Under the pieces are notes generated by a model, which was given only the letters and a program-made list of their open reading frames with translations, had not been told where the DNA came from and searched no databases. This document shows, one piece after another, positions 38,666 to 46,783 of a stretch of 64,000 bases of DNA. This DNA comes from an uncultured Chromatiaceae bacterium (GTDB lineage: Bacteria; Pseudomonadota; Gammaproteobacteria; Enterobacterales; Alteromonadaceae). Within the stretch, counting starts at the first letter, position 1. Every line of letters begins with the position of its first letter. The DNA lies in assembly GCA_937978655.1 (NCBI GenBank), contig CALJUX010000023.1:1-64000 (forward strand). The letters run 5' to 3'. Made by a program: the position numbers and the translations under genes.

Positions 38666-39589
38666 ATGAGCATTGCGCTGATTATCCCGGACCGAAAACT
38701 AGATGGCGTGGTTGCCGCGCTGGCGCAACAATTGCCGGACGTAGCAATTGAAGTCTGGCCGCAGCTGCAAAATCCGGCTGCGGTGGATTTTGCCGTATTG
38801 TGGAAACAGCCGGCCGGCGTGGTGGCGGCGTTACCGAATCTGAAGGCGTTGCAATCGTTTGGCGCCGGCGTAGACAGTATTCTGTCAGACAGTAGCTTGC
38901 CCGCAAATTTGCCGCTGGCGCGCATTGTCGACCCGCACCTGACCGCGTCGATGTTGCAATACCTGGATACTGTGCTGAATTATTACCGGCTGCGGTTTGA
39001 CGAATTCAGCAGTAATCAGCAGCAACAGCTGTGGAAACCGCGTTCACCACGAAAAATTCAGCAGATTTGTGTGCTGGGCTTAGGGGAGCTGGGCGCGGCC
39101 GCAGCGCAGCATTTTGCCGCTTTGGGTTATCAGGTCAGCGGCTGGGCGGGCAGTCAGCGCCACATCAGTGGCGTGTTATGTTTTGCCGGCGCTGAGCAAT
39201 TCGCTGCAGCCGTAAAAGAGGCTGATGTGCTGATTTGTTTGTTGCCACTCACGCCGGCGACAGAAAATCTGCTGAATGAGGCGCGGCTTCAGCAGCTCAA
39301 AACCGGCGCTATTCTGATCAACGTCGCGCGTGGTGCTATTGTGGATGACGAGGCGTTGCTCGCGGCGTTGCGCAGTGGCCAGCTTGCCGCGGCTTGCCTG
39401 GATGTGTTCCGTACTGAACCATTGCCGGCGGCGCATCCGTTCTGGAATGCGCCCGGTGTGCTGCTGACACCGCATATTTCGGCAGTGACCAATGCTGATA
39501 CTGCTGTGGCACAAATTGCCGAAAACTACCGCCGGGTGCAGGCTGGCCTGCCGATGGTCAACCAGGTCGACCGCACAAGAGGATACTGA
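38666..39589 (+). CDS. ghrA: D-2-hydroxyacid dehydrogenase, glyoxylate/hydroxypyruvate reductase A type
   Basis: GhrA reduces glyoxylate to glycolate and hydroxypyruvate to D-glycerate with NADPH. The 307-residue product has the Rossmann motif VLGLGELGAAAAQ, the catalytic Arg in INVARGAIVDD, Glu in VFRTEPLP, and His in TPHISAVT. The short substrate domain (LKALQSFGAGVDSIL) is as in GhrA rather than GhrB or SerA. I use ATG 38666; the longer frame from 38561 has no homology. Its stop overlaps the ATG of the next gene by one base (TGATG). Confidence 0.85.
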   Translation: MSIALIIPDRKLDGVVAALAQQLPDVAIEVWPQLQNPAAVDFAVLWKQPAGVVAALPNLKALQSFGAGVDSILSDSSLPANLPLARIVDPHLTASMLQYLDTVLNYYRLRFDEFSSNQQQQLWKPRSPRKIQQICVLGLGELGAAAAQHFAALGYQVSGWAGSQRHISGVLCFAGAEQFAAAVKEADVLICLLPLTPATENLLNEARLQQLKTGAILINVARGAIVDDEALLAALRSGQLAAACLDVFRTEPLPAAHPFWNAPGVLLTPHISAVTNADTAVAQIAENYRRVQAGLPMVNQVDRTRGY

Positions 39590-40350
39590 TGGCTGCTTAT
39601 ACTTTAGAAATCATCGATCATCTGGCTGTACTGACATTAGTCAGCAGCGAAAAACGCAACTTGCTAACGCCGGCGTCTGCGCTGGAAATCGCCAAAGCGG
39701 TGGAAGGTTTGCTGGACAACCCGGCGGTCAAAGCCTTAGCGGTGACGGGGCGCGACGGTGCTTTTTGCTCCGGCGCCGATTTGACGGCGCTGCAACAGGC
39801 TGCACAAGGCGATGGCGAAGAGCTGCAGCAGATTTATTCGGCTTTTACGTCAGTGGCGCATAGCCCGCTATTTACCATCGCGCTGGTGAATGGGCCTGCA
39901 TTGGGCGCCGGCATGAATCTGGCGATGGCCTGTGATATTCGGCTGGCGAGTCCCGAAGCCTGGTTTGAAAGCCGGTTTTTTAATCTGGCGATCCACCCCG
40001 GTGGTGGTCACACCTGGTTATTACCGCAACTGGTCGGCTGGCAGCAGGCCGCGGCGATGATTTTCGCCGGTGAGCGGTTGTCAGCGCAGCAAGCCCTGGC
40101 GCAGGGCTTTGTCGTTGATCTGGTCGATGAAGAAGTGTTGCTGACCCGCGCCAAACAACTGTGTGCCCATTTGGCGACGATACCGACCGCGCTGGTGCGC
40201 CAGACCAAAACCTCGATGTTGCAGTTACGCAGCTGCTACCGGCAGGACGACGCTGTGGCTTTTGAGTTTCGCCAGCAGTTTCAGTCGCTGCAAACCGATG
40301 CCGCGCAACAGCATATTGCCGCGCTGCTGCAGCGGATCCAACGCAAATAA
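39589..40350 (+). CDS. Enoyl-CoA hydratase/isomerase family protein
   Basis: This 253-residue crotonase-fold protein shows the oxyanion-hole regions GRDGAFCSGADL and VNGPALGAGMNLAMACDIRLA. By my hand alignment to rat crotonase, the two catalytic glutamates are not at the expected positions (Phe before LAIHPGGG, Ala before MIFAGERL), so it may catalyse isomerisation, hydrolysis or another CoA-ester reaction. It is translationally coupled to the ghrA-like gene and lies 20 bases before a GNAT gene; these three look like one operon. No other fatty-acid degradation genes are adjacent. Confidence 0.85.
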   Translation: MAAYTLEIIDHLAVLTLVSSEKRNLLTPASALEIAKAVEGLLDNPAVKALAVTGRDGAFCSGADLTALQQAAQGDGEELQQIYSAFTSVAHSPLFTIALVNGPALGAGMNLAMACDIRLASPEAWFESRFFNLAIHPGGGHTWLLPQLVGWQQAAAMIFAGERLSAQQALAQGFVVDLVDEEVLLTRAKQLCAHLATIPTALVRQTKTSMLQLRSCYRQDDAVAFEFRQQFQSLQTDAAQQHIAALLQRIQRK

Positions 40351-40370
40351 CTGCATACAAAGGAACACAA

Positions 40371-40967
40371 ATGGCCGTAAGCCAAAACAACAGTGGCATT
40401 GTCACAACCTGGTATCTGGATTATCAGGGCGGTCCCTTACTGTTACCGCAGTGGCCTGTCGGTTTTAGTCTGATCGAAGCCGAAGTGATCAGCCCGGAAT
40501 TCAGCCAGTTTTTATTCAGCGCTGTGGGGACGCCCTGGGGCTGGTTTAGCCGGCTCAGCTGGACTTATCAGGACTGGCTGGATTATCTGGGCACAGGGCA
40601 GGTGCGGACCTGGGTGTTATATCAACGGGGGACTCCGGCAGGTTTTATTGAATTGTGGCGTCACCCCGAAGATGACAACAGTGTAGAGCTGAAGTTTTTC
40701 GGCATCATGCCGGCATTTATTGGCCAAGGCCTCGGGCCGCAGATGGCACTTGCTGCAATCGCATTGGCGCAGCAATGGAGCCGCGGGCGGATATGGGTGC
40801 ATACCTGCAGTGATGATCATCCGGCGGCGTTAAAAACCTATCAGCAGGCTGGTTTTGTGCTGGTCGGTACTGAGCAGGAAGTGGCGGAATTGCCGGCGGA
40901 TTATGCCGATATTGCGCTGGCTGCGCCTTATGTCCAAAGCCGGCTGGAGCGTTTTAAACGCAACTGA
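40371..40967 (+). CDS. GNAT family N-acetyltransferase
   Basis: This 198-residue cytoplasmic protein has a GNAT core: the central strand GTPAGFIELWRH, ELKFFGIMPAFIGQGLGPQMALAAIALA (acetyl-CoA binding loop, with GQGLG), and HPAALKTYQQAGFVLVGTE near the end. The substrate is not known. AAAGGAAC precedes the ATG. It is third in the run with the ghrA-like and crotonase-like genes. Confidence 0.88.
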   Translation: MAVSQNNSGIVTTWYLDYQGGPLLLPQWPVGFSLIEAEVISPEFSQFLFSAVGTPWGWFSRLSWTYQDWLDYLGTGQVRTWVLYQRGTPAGFIELWRHPEDDNSVELKFFGIMPAFIGQGLGPQMALAAIALAQQWSRGRIWVHTCSDDHPAALKTYQQAGFVLVGTEQEVAELPADYADIALAAPYVQSRLERFKRN

Positions 40968-40997
40968 ATAAAGTGTTGGATCAAATGGTTAGATCTG

Positions 40998-41026
40998 TTG
41001 TGCTCTGACATTAAAGTGTCTACACT
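40998..41026 (+). promoter_or_regulatory. Candidate promoter of a 38-residue ORF
   Basis: TTGTGC (40998-41003) and TACACT (41021-41026) are 17 bases apart. The predicted transcript has a 5' leader of about 115 bases, which contains a TGATCA-TGT-TGATCA palindrome near 41053. Confidence 0.4.
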
Positions 41027-41148
41027 GGCGAAGATCCCAGTTTTGGAACAGTTGATCATGTTGATCAGCGCAGGCCCTATGGCCACGACTCCTGCCGGGT
41101 GCAACTTGTGTCTCCACCCTGATAACAACAACAGTAAGGGGTTCTGCC

Positions 41149-41265
41149 ATGCGAAAAGCATCCAGCCGTGGTTTTGGTTTTACGGCGATAGCCGTCCTGG
41201 TCATTCTGATGGCGTGTTCAGCGTTATTTACCAGCGCTGAAGCTGCGGTGCTCTGGTTACTCTGA
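41149..41265 (+). CDS. 38-residue small membrane or secreted peptide
   Basis: A 38-codon frame begins MRKASSRGFGFTAIAVLVIL and ends in a hydrophobic tail. It has a basic N-terminus and one hydrophobic helix, so it is a single-pass membrane peptide or a signal peptide with little else (a possible cleavage after TSAEA). GTAAGGGG lies eight bases upstream of ATG 41149, and a promoter-like pair is at 40998-41026. I do not recognise it. The overlapping 80-codon frame at 40998-41240 lacks these signals. Confidence 0.42.
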   Translation: MRKASSRGFGFTAIAVLVILMACSALFTSAEAAVLWLL

Positions 41266-41288
41266 GCCGCCCCAGCGCCTGATTTGCC

Positions 41289-41867
41289 TCAGCGCTTTTG
41301 ATGCATTTCGCGGTTTTCGCGTTTTTGCTCGGCGTTTTTCTGCAATAACACATAAGTTGCCGCATAACCTCCCTGGGCTTTTAACGCCGTGTGGCATGCC
41401 AGCACTTGCGGAATTTGCTGTAACCACTTGAAGGTGTAGCTGCGAAGGATCGCCGGATGTGGTTTGCTGTCCCGCCCCATGCCATGATGGACCAGCAGAG
41501 TGCGGATGCCACGTTGCTGACAATCCAGCACAAACTGCGCTAAGGCTGAACGCGCTTCGGTCAGGGTTTTGCCTAACAACATCAGCGTGGCATCCACCTG
41601 ATATTTGCCTAATCGCAGATTCTTATAAACGCCCTCCTGCACACCGTCTTTTTTGTAAGCCAGTACTTCGTCAGGTTTCACCAAATCAACATATTCCATG
41701 CTCAGGTAATTCGGATCATACTCCGGTTCCAGTTCGGCGGCCTTGCGCCGCGCCAGCTGAGCCAGTGTCGGGGCGCCAGCGCCATTTTCCTCGGCAAGCA
41801 CATCAGCGGCCAGTCGTTTAACACCGGACATTTCCTGCAGAAACAGTTCTAATTCATCATTTGCCAT
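41289..41867 (-). CDS. smrA: Smr-domain protein SmrA (putative endonuclease)
   Basis: This 192-residue protein has a C-terminal Smr domain, recognised by VDATLMLLGKTLTEARSALAQFV, then TLLVHHGMGRDSK (the GxG-type signature) and an ending typical of Smr proteins, ARGGYAATYVLL-like (here AQGGYAATYVLLQK). Smr domains act as nucleases on branched DNA or RNA in vitro. The N-terminal half, with an Asp/Glu-rich stretch and YVDLVKPDEVLAYKKDGVQ, matches the SmrA subgroup. The gene stands alone between unrelated neighbours. Confidence 0.88.
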   Translation of the reverse strand: MANDELELFLQEMSGVKRLAADVLAEENGAGAPTLAQLARRKAAELEPEYDPNYLSMEYVDLVKPDEVLAYKKDGVQEGVYKNLRLGKYQVDATLMLLGKTLTEARSALAQFVLDCQQRGIRTLLVHHGMGRDSKPHPAILRSYTFKWLQQIPQVLACHTALKAQGGYAATYVLLQKNAEQKRENREMHQKR

Positions 41868-42036
41868 CTTGGTTACTTCAGATTGCTGACCCTGTGAATG
41901 TGGCGATTATACGCCGCCAGGCGGAAGCGGACCATCACCCTCTGCGATTTCTGCGTCTGCAGGCTTTGGCGCTGGCGGCCAAAGCGGTTTGCGCTAGACT
42001 GCTGAAATAGCGTTCTGTGATCCGAAGGAGCTGCCG

Positions 42037-42423
42037 ATGTTACCGCAACGCGTTTATGAGAGTTTGCCGTATGTTTATCTGGGCCTGGGATTAGCCATCT
42101 TATGCTCGGTAAAAAATCCTTATGCATTGTCCTCGGCATTATTATTTGTGCTGGCGGGCGCTGTGGTCTGGGTAGTCCGGTCTGAACACCGCCGCACCCG
42201 GCATCGTCTGTCGGGGACAGCCCACGGCATTTTGCCGTTCTGGTGTTATGAATTGCTGCCTTTCAGTTATCTGACGCTTGGCATCTCGTTGCTGGCTTAC
42301 AGTGAGAGCATGCTGATGTACCCGTCGGCAGTTGTGCTGACCGTGGTCGGGTTACAGGTCTGGTCATTGCGCGCATTGCAGCGCCGGCCGGCGCTGGGGC
42401 ATAAAGTCCGGATCTCCGGCTGA
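42037..42423 (+). CDS. Four-helix membrane protein with internal duplication, function unknown
   Basis: This 128-residue protein consists of two similar halves. LPQRVYESLPYVYLGLGLAI in the first half matches LPFWCYELLPFSYLTLGISL in the second, and each half continues with a second hydrophobic helix ending in WVVRSEHRR and WSLRALQRR. It is therefore probably a four-TM inner-membrane protein built by tandem duplication. I do not recognise a named family. AAGGAG precedes ATG 42037. It is unconnected to its neighbours in strand or spacing. Confidence 0.7.
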   Translation: MLPQRVYESLPYVYLGLGLAILCSVKNPYALSSALLFVLAGAVVWVVRSEHRRTRHRLSGTAHGILPFWCYELLPFSYLTLGISLLAYSESMLMYPSAVVLTVVGLQVWSLRALQRRPALGHKVRISG

Positions 42424-42479
42424 CAGACGACAGGCGCCCGACTCAGTACAATCCTGTGTCTGAGCGCCTGCTGTTGCCG

Positions 42480-43820
42480 TTATTGCCGGAAATTGACAGT
42501 ACTGTTGGCGACGGCGCTGGTCATTTTGATCCAGGCCTGCAGGTTCTGCTGTAAAGCCGCCGGGTCAATCTTATCCAGCGTGTCATTTGGCGTGTGGTGG
42601 TAGTCGAAATAATCTGAGCCATCCTGCTCCAGACTGACCACAGGCACCCCCAGCGCTTTTAACACGGACACGTCCGGTCCGCCAAAGGCGTCGTTATTGC
42701 CGGGTTGAATTTGTAGCGGCGTCAGCTGTTTTTGGATCTCGGCGGCGAATGCTAAGGATTTTGGTCCAAACTTAGTTGAAAATTGCCAGATGCGGCCGGC
42801 ACCAAAATCCGATTCCGACGCTAATACATGCTTATCGAGTTCGTTGGCATGTTTTGCCGCATAAGCACGGGCGCCAACCAGACCACCTTCTTCATTGCCA
42901 TATAACACCACCCGAATGGTGCGCTTTGGCCGGCTCTGTTGCTTGATGAGCGCTGCAGTCGCCATGACCAGACCCACACCGGCACCATCGTCCAGTGCGC
43001 CAGTCCCCAGGTCCCACGAATCCAGGTGCGCGCCAATCAGCACTATTTCATCCGGCCGCTCTGATCCGGTGATCTCACCAATCACGTTGTGACTGATAGC
43101 GTCTTCAGTTTGCTGGGCGTCGAGCTGCAGTTTCAGCTTTGCTTCCGGCGCTTTGGCTAAAATGCGGGCCAGTTGTTGCGCATCCGGCGCGGAGATGGCG
43201 ACGGCGGGAATTTTGGCCACTCCGGCTTCGTAACTCATCTTGCCGGTATGGGCAAAGCGGTTGCTGCTGGTGCCTACCGAGCGGATGATCAGTGCTTTGG
43301 CACCTAAACGAGCTGCTTCCACCGCGCCTTTGCTGCGTGCGCCGACCACTTTGCCATATTGAGAACCGGCTTTGTCTTTGGTCATTGCCTTGTTCACAAA
43401 CACAATTTTATCTTTGACTTGTTCAGGTTTGGCGGCCATCAGTGCATCCAGGCTGTCAAACATCACGACGCTGGCGTCAATACCGTTCGGCGGTGTGGCC
43501 ACTGAGCCGCCTAAAGCGGTCAGAGTCAGAGCTTGCGGGTAAGGTGCCAATATTTCCAGCCGGGCCTGGCCCCGCTGCCAATACGGTGTGACAAATTCTT
43601 CCGTCCAGACTTTATCAAAGCCAAGTGCCCGCAAATTTTTGGTCGCCCAGGCCACGGACGCGCGATCTCCCGGGCTGCCGGCAAGACGCGGACCGACTTC
43701 GGTGGTCAGACTTTCAGTCAGCTGATACGCCAGTTGTTCGTCTAATGCTTGTGCCGCGGCGTTGACCAGCAGAGGGCTGAACAACAGGCTGAGTAACAGT
43801 GGTTTTATTGGATTCATCAT
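42480..43820 (-). CDS. M28 family zinc metallopeptidase with PA domain
   Basis: This 446-residue secreted aminopeptidase-like protein has a signal peptide (MMNPIKPLLLSLLFSPLLVNAAAQA), a protease-associated insert (about 125-250, around KIVFVNKAM and AKALIIRSVGTSS), and the M28 catalytic domain. Zinc ligands are visible: GAHLDSWD (His, Asp), LDDGAG (bridging Asp), NEEGGL (catalytic Glu pair), ESDFG and FDYHHTPNDT (last His). It resembles plasma glutamate carboxypeptidase-like enzymes. I place the start at 43820; upstream codons to 43955 are basic and unlikely. Confidence 0.9.
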   Translation of the reverse strand: MMNPIKPLLLSLLFSPLLVNAAAQALDEQLAYQLTESLTTEVGPRLAGSPGDRASVAWATKNLRALGFDKVWTEEFVTPYWQRGQARLEILAPYPQALTLTALGGSVATPPNGIDASVVMFDSLDALMAAKPEQVKDKIVFVNKAMTKDKAGSQYGKVVGARSKGAVEAARLGAKALIIRSVGTSSNRFAHTGKMSYEAGVAKIPAVAISAPDAQQLARILAKAPEAKLKLQLDAQQTEDAISHNVIGEITGSERPDEIVLIGAHLDSWDLGTGALDDGAGVGLVMATAALIKQQSRPKRTIRVVLYGNEEGGLVGARAYAAKHANELDKHVLASESDFGAGRIWQFSTKFGPKSLAFAAEIQKQLTPLQIQPGNNDAFGGPDVSVLKALGVPVVSLEQDGSDYFDYHHTPNDTLDKIDPAALQQNLQAWIKMTSAVANSTVNFRQ

Positions 43821-44207
43821 ATTCCCGGAATTTTGTTGTGATACTTGTCGTTTTAATCTAACACGAAGCGGTTTTGCGGCAGAAGGGCGGGGTAACCTGT
43901 TTGTCCTGTGTTTAGTCGCAACCAGCGCGAAGCGAAAATATACAAAAGTTAACATTTTGTTGGTGTGTATTTTCTTAATTAGCAGGGTATAATTTTAGGC
44001 GTCGCGGAACAATGCCGCGTCATGATTGGCTTACAAGCCTGTGTGGTGAAATTTACAGCGCAAGGTTCGAGGTAATTTTTATTAAAATAAAATACTTTGA
44101 AAGTTAAATAATTAGAAAAAATAAGCGACTATTTCACGAAAATCTATTGTAAGCCGCGACTCGGCTGTTAGATAATGAGACGTCTAGACATGCACGGTGA
44201 AAACAAC
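43821..44207. other. AT-rich intergenic region between the M28 peptidase and arsR-family genes
   Basis: No gene was found in 387 bases. It contains a perfect TATAAT at 43988-43993 without a good -35, a short GCGG/CCGC hairpin near 44008-44022, and a strongly AT-rich block (44078-44125) with TTGAAA (44097-44102) 17 bases before AATAAG. These could form divergent promoters for the two flanking genes. Confidence 0.45.
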
Positions 44208-44510
44208 ATGAACTTACAAGATATGGTGAATAATTCAGCTAAAGCGGTAAAACTGCTGAAGGCTGTATCGAATGAACGTCGGCTGTTAATCCTGTGCCAT
44301 TTGCTGAGCGGTGAATTGTCCGTCGGCGAGATGAACGAAAAACTGGGGTTGAGCCAGTCTGCGTTGTCGCAACATCTGGCGTTATTGCGGCGCAATAAAT
44401 TGGTGAAAACCCGCAAAGAAGCACAAACAGTCTTTTACAGTATGAACAGCAAAGAGGCAGAAGCCGTGATTGGTCTGATGCATTCGCTGTACTGTGCAAA
44501 AACAGCCTGA
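44208..44510 (+). CDS. ArsR/SmtB-family repressor, HlyU/BigR/SqrR-like
   Basis: This 100-residue winged-helix regulator has the recognition helix LGLSQSALSQHLALLRR and wing KTRKEAQTVFYSM. It lacks the arsenic or zinc ligand sets, but Cys30 (ERRLLILC) and Cys96 (SLYC) are 66 residues apart, the same spacing as the two redox cysteines of HlyU and SqrR, which sense per/polysulfides by forming a sulfur bridge. A sulfide-sensing role is inference. I use ATG 44208 (GGTGA upstream); ATG 44190 and 44175 are alternatives. The target is unknown; no sulfide oxidation gene is adjacent. Confidence 0.85.
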   Translation: MNLQDMVNNSAKAVKLLKAVSNERRLLILCHLLSGELSVGEMNEKLGLSQSALSQHLALLRRNKLVKTRKEAQTVFYSMNSKEAEAVIGLMHSLYCAKTA

Positions 44511-44536
44511 GATCACGAATTCTAACGTGACAATAA

Positions 44537-44568
44537 AAAAAACCAGCCGAAAGGCTGGTTTTTTGTTT
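44537..44568 (+). terminator. Rho-independent terminator after the ArsR-family gene
   Basis: AAAAAACCAGCC (44537-44548), GAAA tetraloop, GGCTGGTTTTTT (44553-44564), then GTTTTT. A strong and potentially bidirectional terminator. Confidence 0.92.
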
Positions 44569-44660
44569 TTCATCCGGAGCTGTCATCATCGCGGTTAAAA
44601 ACGTCGATGATTGTTGTCTGTCACAGCTTTGCAACTGTAAGTCGTCAGCATGCTGCAGAT

Positions 44661-44690
44661 ACAAAAAAACGCCTTTCGGCGTTTCTTTGT
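44661..44690 (-). terminator. Rho-independent terminator after rpsT
   Basis: On the minus strand, AAACGCC, loop GAAA, GGCGTTT (fwd 44684-44667) is followed by a run of T residues (fwd A run 44663-44669). It lies 18 bases past the rpsT stop. Confidence 0.88.
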
Positions 44691-44701
44691 GAGCTTATCA
44701 A

Positions 44702-44971
44702 TTAAGCAGTTACTAATGCCTTAACGTGGGCATTTAAACGTGACTTATGACGAGCTGCTTTGTTTTTATGGATCAGACCTTTGTCTGCCATACGGTCCAG
44801 AACTGGAACCATTTTCTTGAACGCTTCTTGTGCGGCTACTGCATCAGTAGTTAACACTGCTGCGTAGGTTTTCTTAATGAAAGTACGCATCATTGAGCGC
44901 TGACTTGCGTTTTGCTGACGACGCTTTTCTGATTGAATAGCGCGTTTCTTAGCAGACTTAATGTTAGCCAA
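44702..44971 (-). CDS. rpsT: 30S ribosomal protein S20 (TTG start)
   Basis: S20 is a primary 16S rRNA binding protein of the small subunit. The product, 89 residues, begins [13 protein letters not shown] and is strongly basic, with the family stretch [21 protein letters not shown]. The start codon is TTG at 44971 with GGAG upstream, as in E. coli, where the UUG codon is part of S20 autoregulation. An ORF caller that requires ATG extends it falsely to 45016. It is divergent from murJ, the usual gammaproteobacterial arrangement. Confidence 0.97.
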   Translation of the reverse strand: MANIKSAKKRAIQSEKRRQQNASQRSMMRTFIKKTYAAVLTTDAVAAQEAFKKMVPVLDRMADKGLIHKNKAARHKSRLNAHVKALVTA

Positions 44972-45144
44972 GGTAACACTCCTAAAAACTAAACCGGGAC
45001 TCTTTAAAGGCCGCATAATATGCCTATTTTATCGCCCTGTGTCAAATCATTTTGCGGCTGTTTTCAGTGATTTTGAACGGAATAAAATCACAGGATGCTG
45101 GCTTTGTGCAAAGGCTTTGGTGACAATAGCGCCAGAGCTAAAAC

Positions 45145-46734
45145 ATGGAGTTTGCCTTGTCTGCGAAGTTATTGAAATCCGGCATGATCGTCAGTGTAAT
45201 GACGTTGATTTCCCGTGTGTTAGGACTGGTCCGCGATGTGGTCACCGCCAACGTGTTAGGTGCTGGCGCTGCCGCTGACGTGTTTTTGATGGTCAACCGC
45301 ATTCCGAATTTCTTGCGCCGGCTGTTTGCCGAAGGTGCATTTTCGCAAGCCTTTGTGCCGGTGTTGTCTGAAGTCAAAGCCAAACATGGTGATGACGCCG
45401 TGCGCGAGCTGATGGCGAAGGCGGCAGGCACACTGGGCTTGATAGTGACCGGCGTAACTTTACTGGCTATGCTGGGGTCGCCGGTGCTGATGGCGCTGTT
45501 TGGCATGGGCTGGTTTGAAGATTATCTGCAGGGCGGCCCGGATGGCGCCAAATATGAACAAGCCAGCGTGCTGCTGAAAATCACTTTTCCCTATCTGTGG
45601 TTCATTACTTTTGTCGCGCTGTCCGGTGCAGTGCTGAACGTCTATAACAAGTTTGCCGTGGCTGCGTTCAGCCCGGTATTTCTGAATATCGCGATGATTG
45701 GCGCTGCGTTATTTTTAACGCCTTACACCGAAGACCCCGCCGCAGCTTTGGCCTGGGGCGTGTTTTTGGGCGGTTTGTTTCAATTCTTGTTTCAGCTGCC
45801 GTTTTTAGCCAAAGCTGGTTTGCTGGTGTTACCGCGCTGGGCCTGGCACGACGAATACATCGTCCGGATCCGCAAACTGATGTTGCCGGCGCTGTTTGGC
45901 GTGTCAGTGAGCCAAATCAATTTGTTATTGGATGCCATTATCGCCTCCTTCCTGCAAACCGGCTCAGTCAGCTGGTTGTATTACTCCGACCGTTTACTGG
46001 AATTTCCGTTGGGTATGTTTGGCATTGCCATTGCGACGGTGATTTTGCCGAATTTGTCGCGGTTACATGCGCTGGATAATCAAAAAGATTTTCGCGCGAC
46101 GCTCGACTGGTCCATCAGCCTGATTTGTTTATTGGGCATTCCATCGATGTTTGGCCTGATTGCCCTGGCAGAACCGATTTTGCTGACGGTGTTTGCCCAT
46201 GGCAAATTTACGGCGGTTGATGCCACGCAGGCCAGCTGGAGCCTGATTGCGTATTGCATCGGCCTGCTGCCTTTGATGCTGATTAAAGTGCTGGCACCGG
46301 CGTTTTATGCCCGCCAGGACATCAAAACCCCGGTGCGGATTGGCATTATCGCGATGATCACCAACATGGTATTTAACCTGATGCTGGCGCCATTTATCAG
46401 TTACGTCGGCCTGGCGCTCGCGACCACATTGTCCGGCGCACTGAACGCCTGGTTGTTGTATCAGGGCCTGAAAAAAGCAGACATTTACCAGTTATCCCAC
46501 CATACGTTGCTGACGATTGGCCGCGCTTTATTGGCCGCCAGCGCTATGGCAGCGCTGATTTGGTACTTGCTGCCGGATATGGCGATGCTACGGGAAAGCC
46601 ATTTTGCTGAGCGGGCGCAGACCGTGGGTCTGGTGATCCTCGCTGCGGTACCGCTGTATTTTGTCGCCTTGGCCTTGTTTGGTGTCCGGCTGCGTGACCT
46701 GAAACGGCAAACTATTGCTGAAAGTCACGACTGA
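45145..46734 (+). CDS. murJ: Lipid II flippase MurJ
   Basis: MurJ moves lipid II across the inner membrane for peptidoglycan synthesis. This MviN-family protein has about 14 TM helices; the N-terminal helix reads SGMIVSVMTLISRVLGLVRD with the conserved Arg-Asp pair, and RIPNFLRRLFAEGAFSQAFVPV follows, a family signature. The length is 529 residues from ATG 45145. A TTG at 45157 has a better-placed GGAG and matches the N-terminus of relatives (SAKLLKSG), so the true protein may be four residues shorter. ribF begins 49 bases downstream. Confidence 0.96.
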   Translation: MEFALSAKLLKSGMIVSVMTLISRVLGLVRDVVTANVLGAGAAADVFLMVNRIPNFLRRLFAEGAFSQAFVPVLSEVKAKHGDDAVRELMAKAAGTLGLIVTGVTLLAMLGSPVLMALFGMGWFEDYLQGGPDGAKYEQASVLLKITFPYLWFITFVALSGAVLNVYNKFAVAAFSPVFLNIAMIGAALFLTPYTEDPAAALAWGVFLGGLFQFLFQLPFLAKAGLLVLPRWAWHDEYIVRIRKLMLPALFGVSVSQINLLLDAIIASFLQTGSVSWLYYSDRLLEFPLGMFGIAIATVILPNLSRLHALDNQKDFRATLDWSISLICLLGIPSMFGLIALAEPILLTVFAHGKFTAVDATQASWSLIAYCIGLLPLMLIKVLAPAFYARQDIKTPVRIGIIAMITNMVFNLMLAPFISYVGLALATTLSGALNAWLLYQGLKKADIYQLSHHTLLTIGRALLAASAMAALIWYLLPDMAMLRESHFAERAQTVGLVILAAVPLYFVALALFGVRLRDLKRQTIAESHD

Positions 46735-46783
46735 TGTCGTTATAATCGGCCGTTTAGACAGCAAGACAGAGAAGCGCAAACGG

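Noticed and set aside
40998..41240. 80-codon plus-strand frame
   Set aside because: It starts inside a promoter-like -35 element and lacks a ribosome site; the 38-codon frame at 41149 has better signals.
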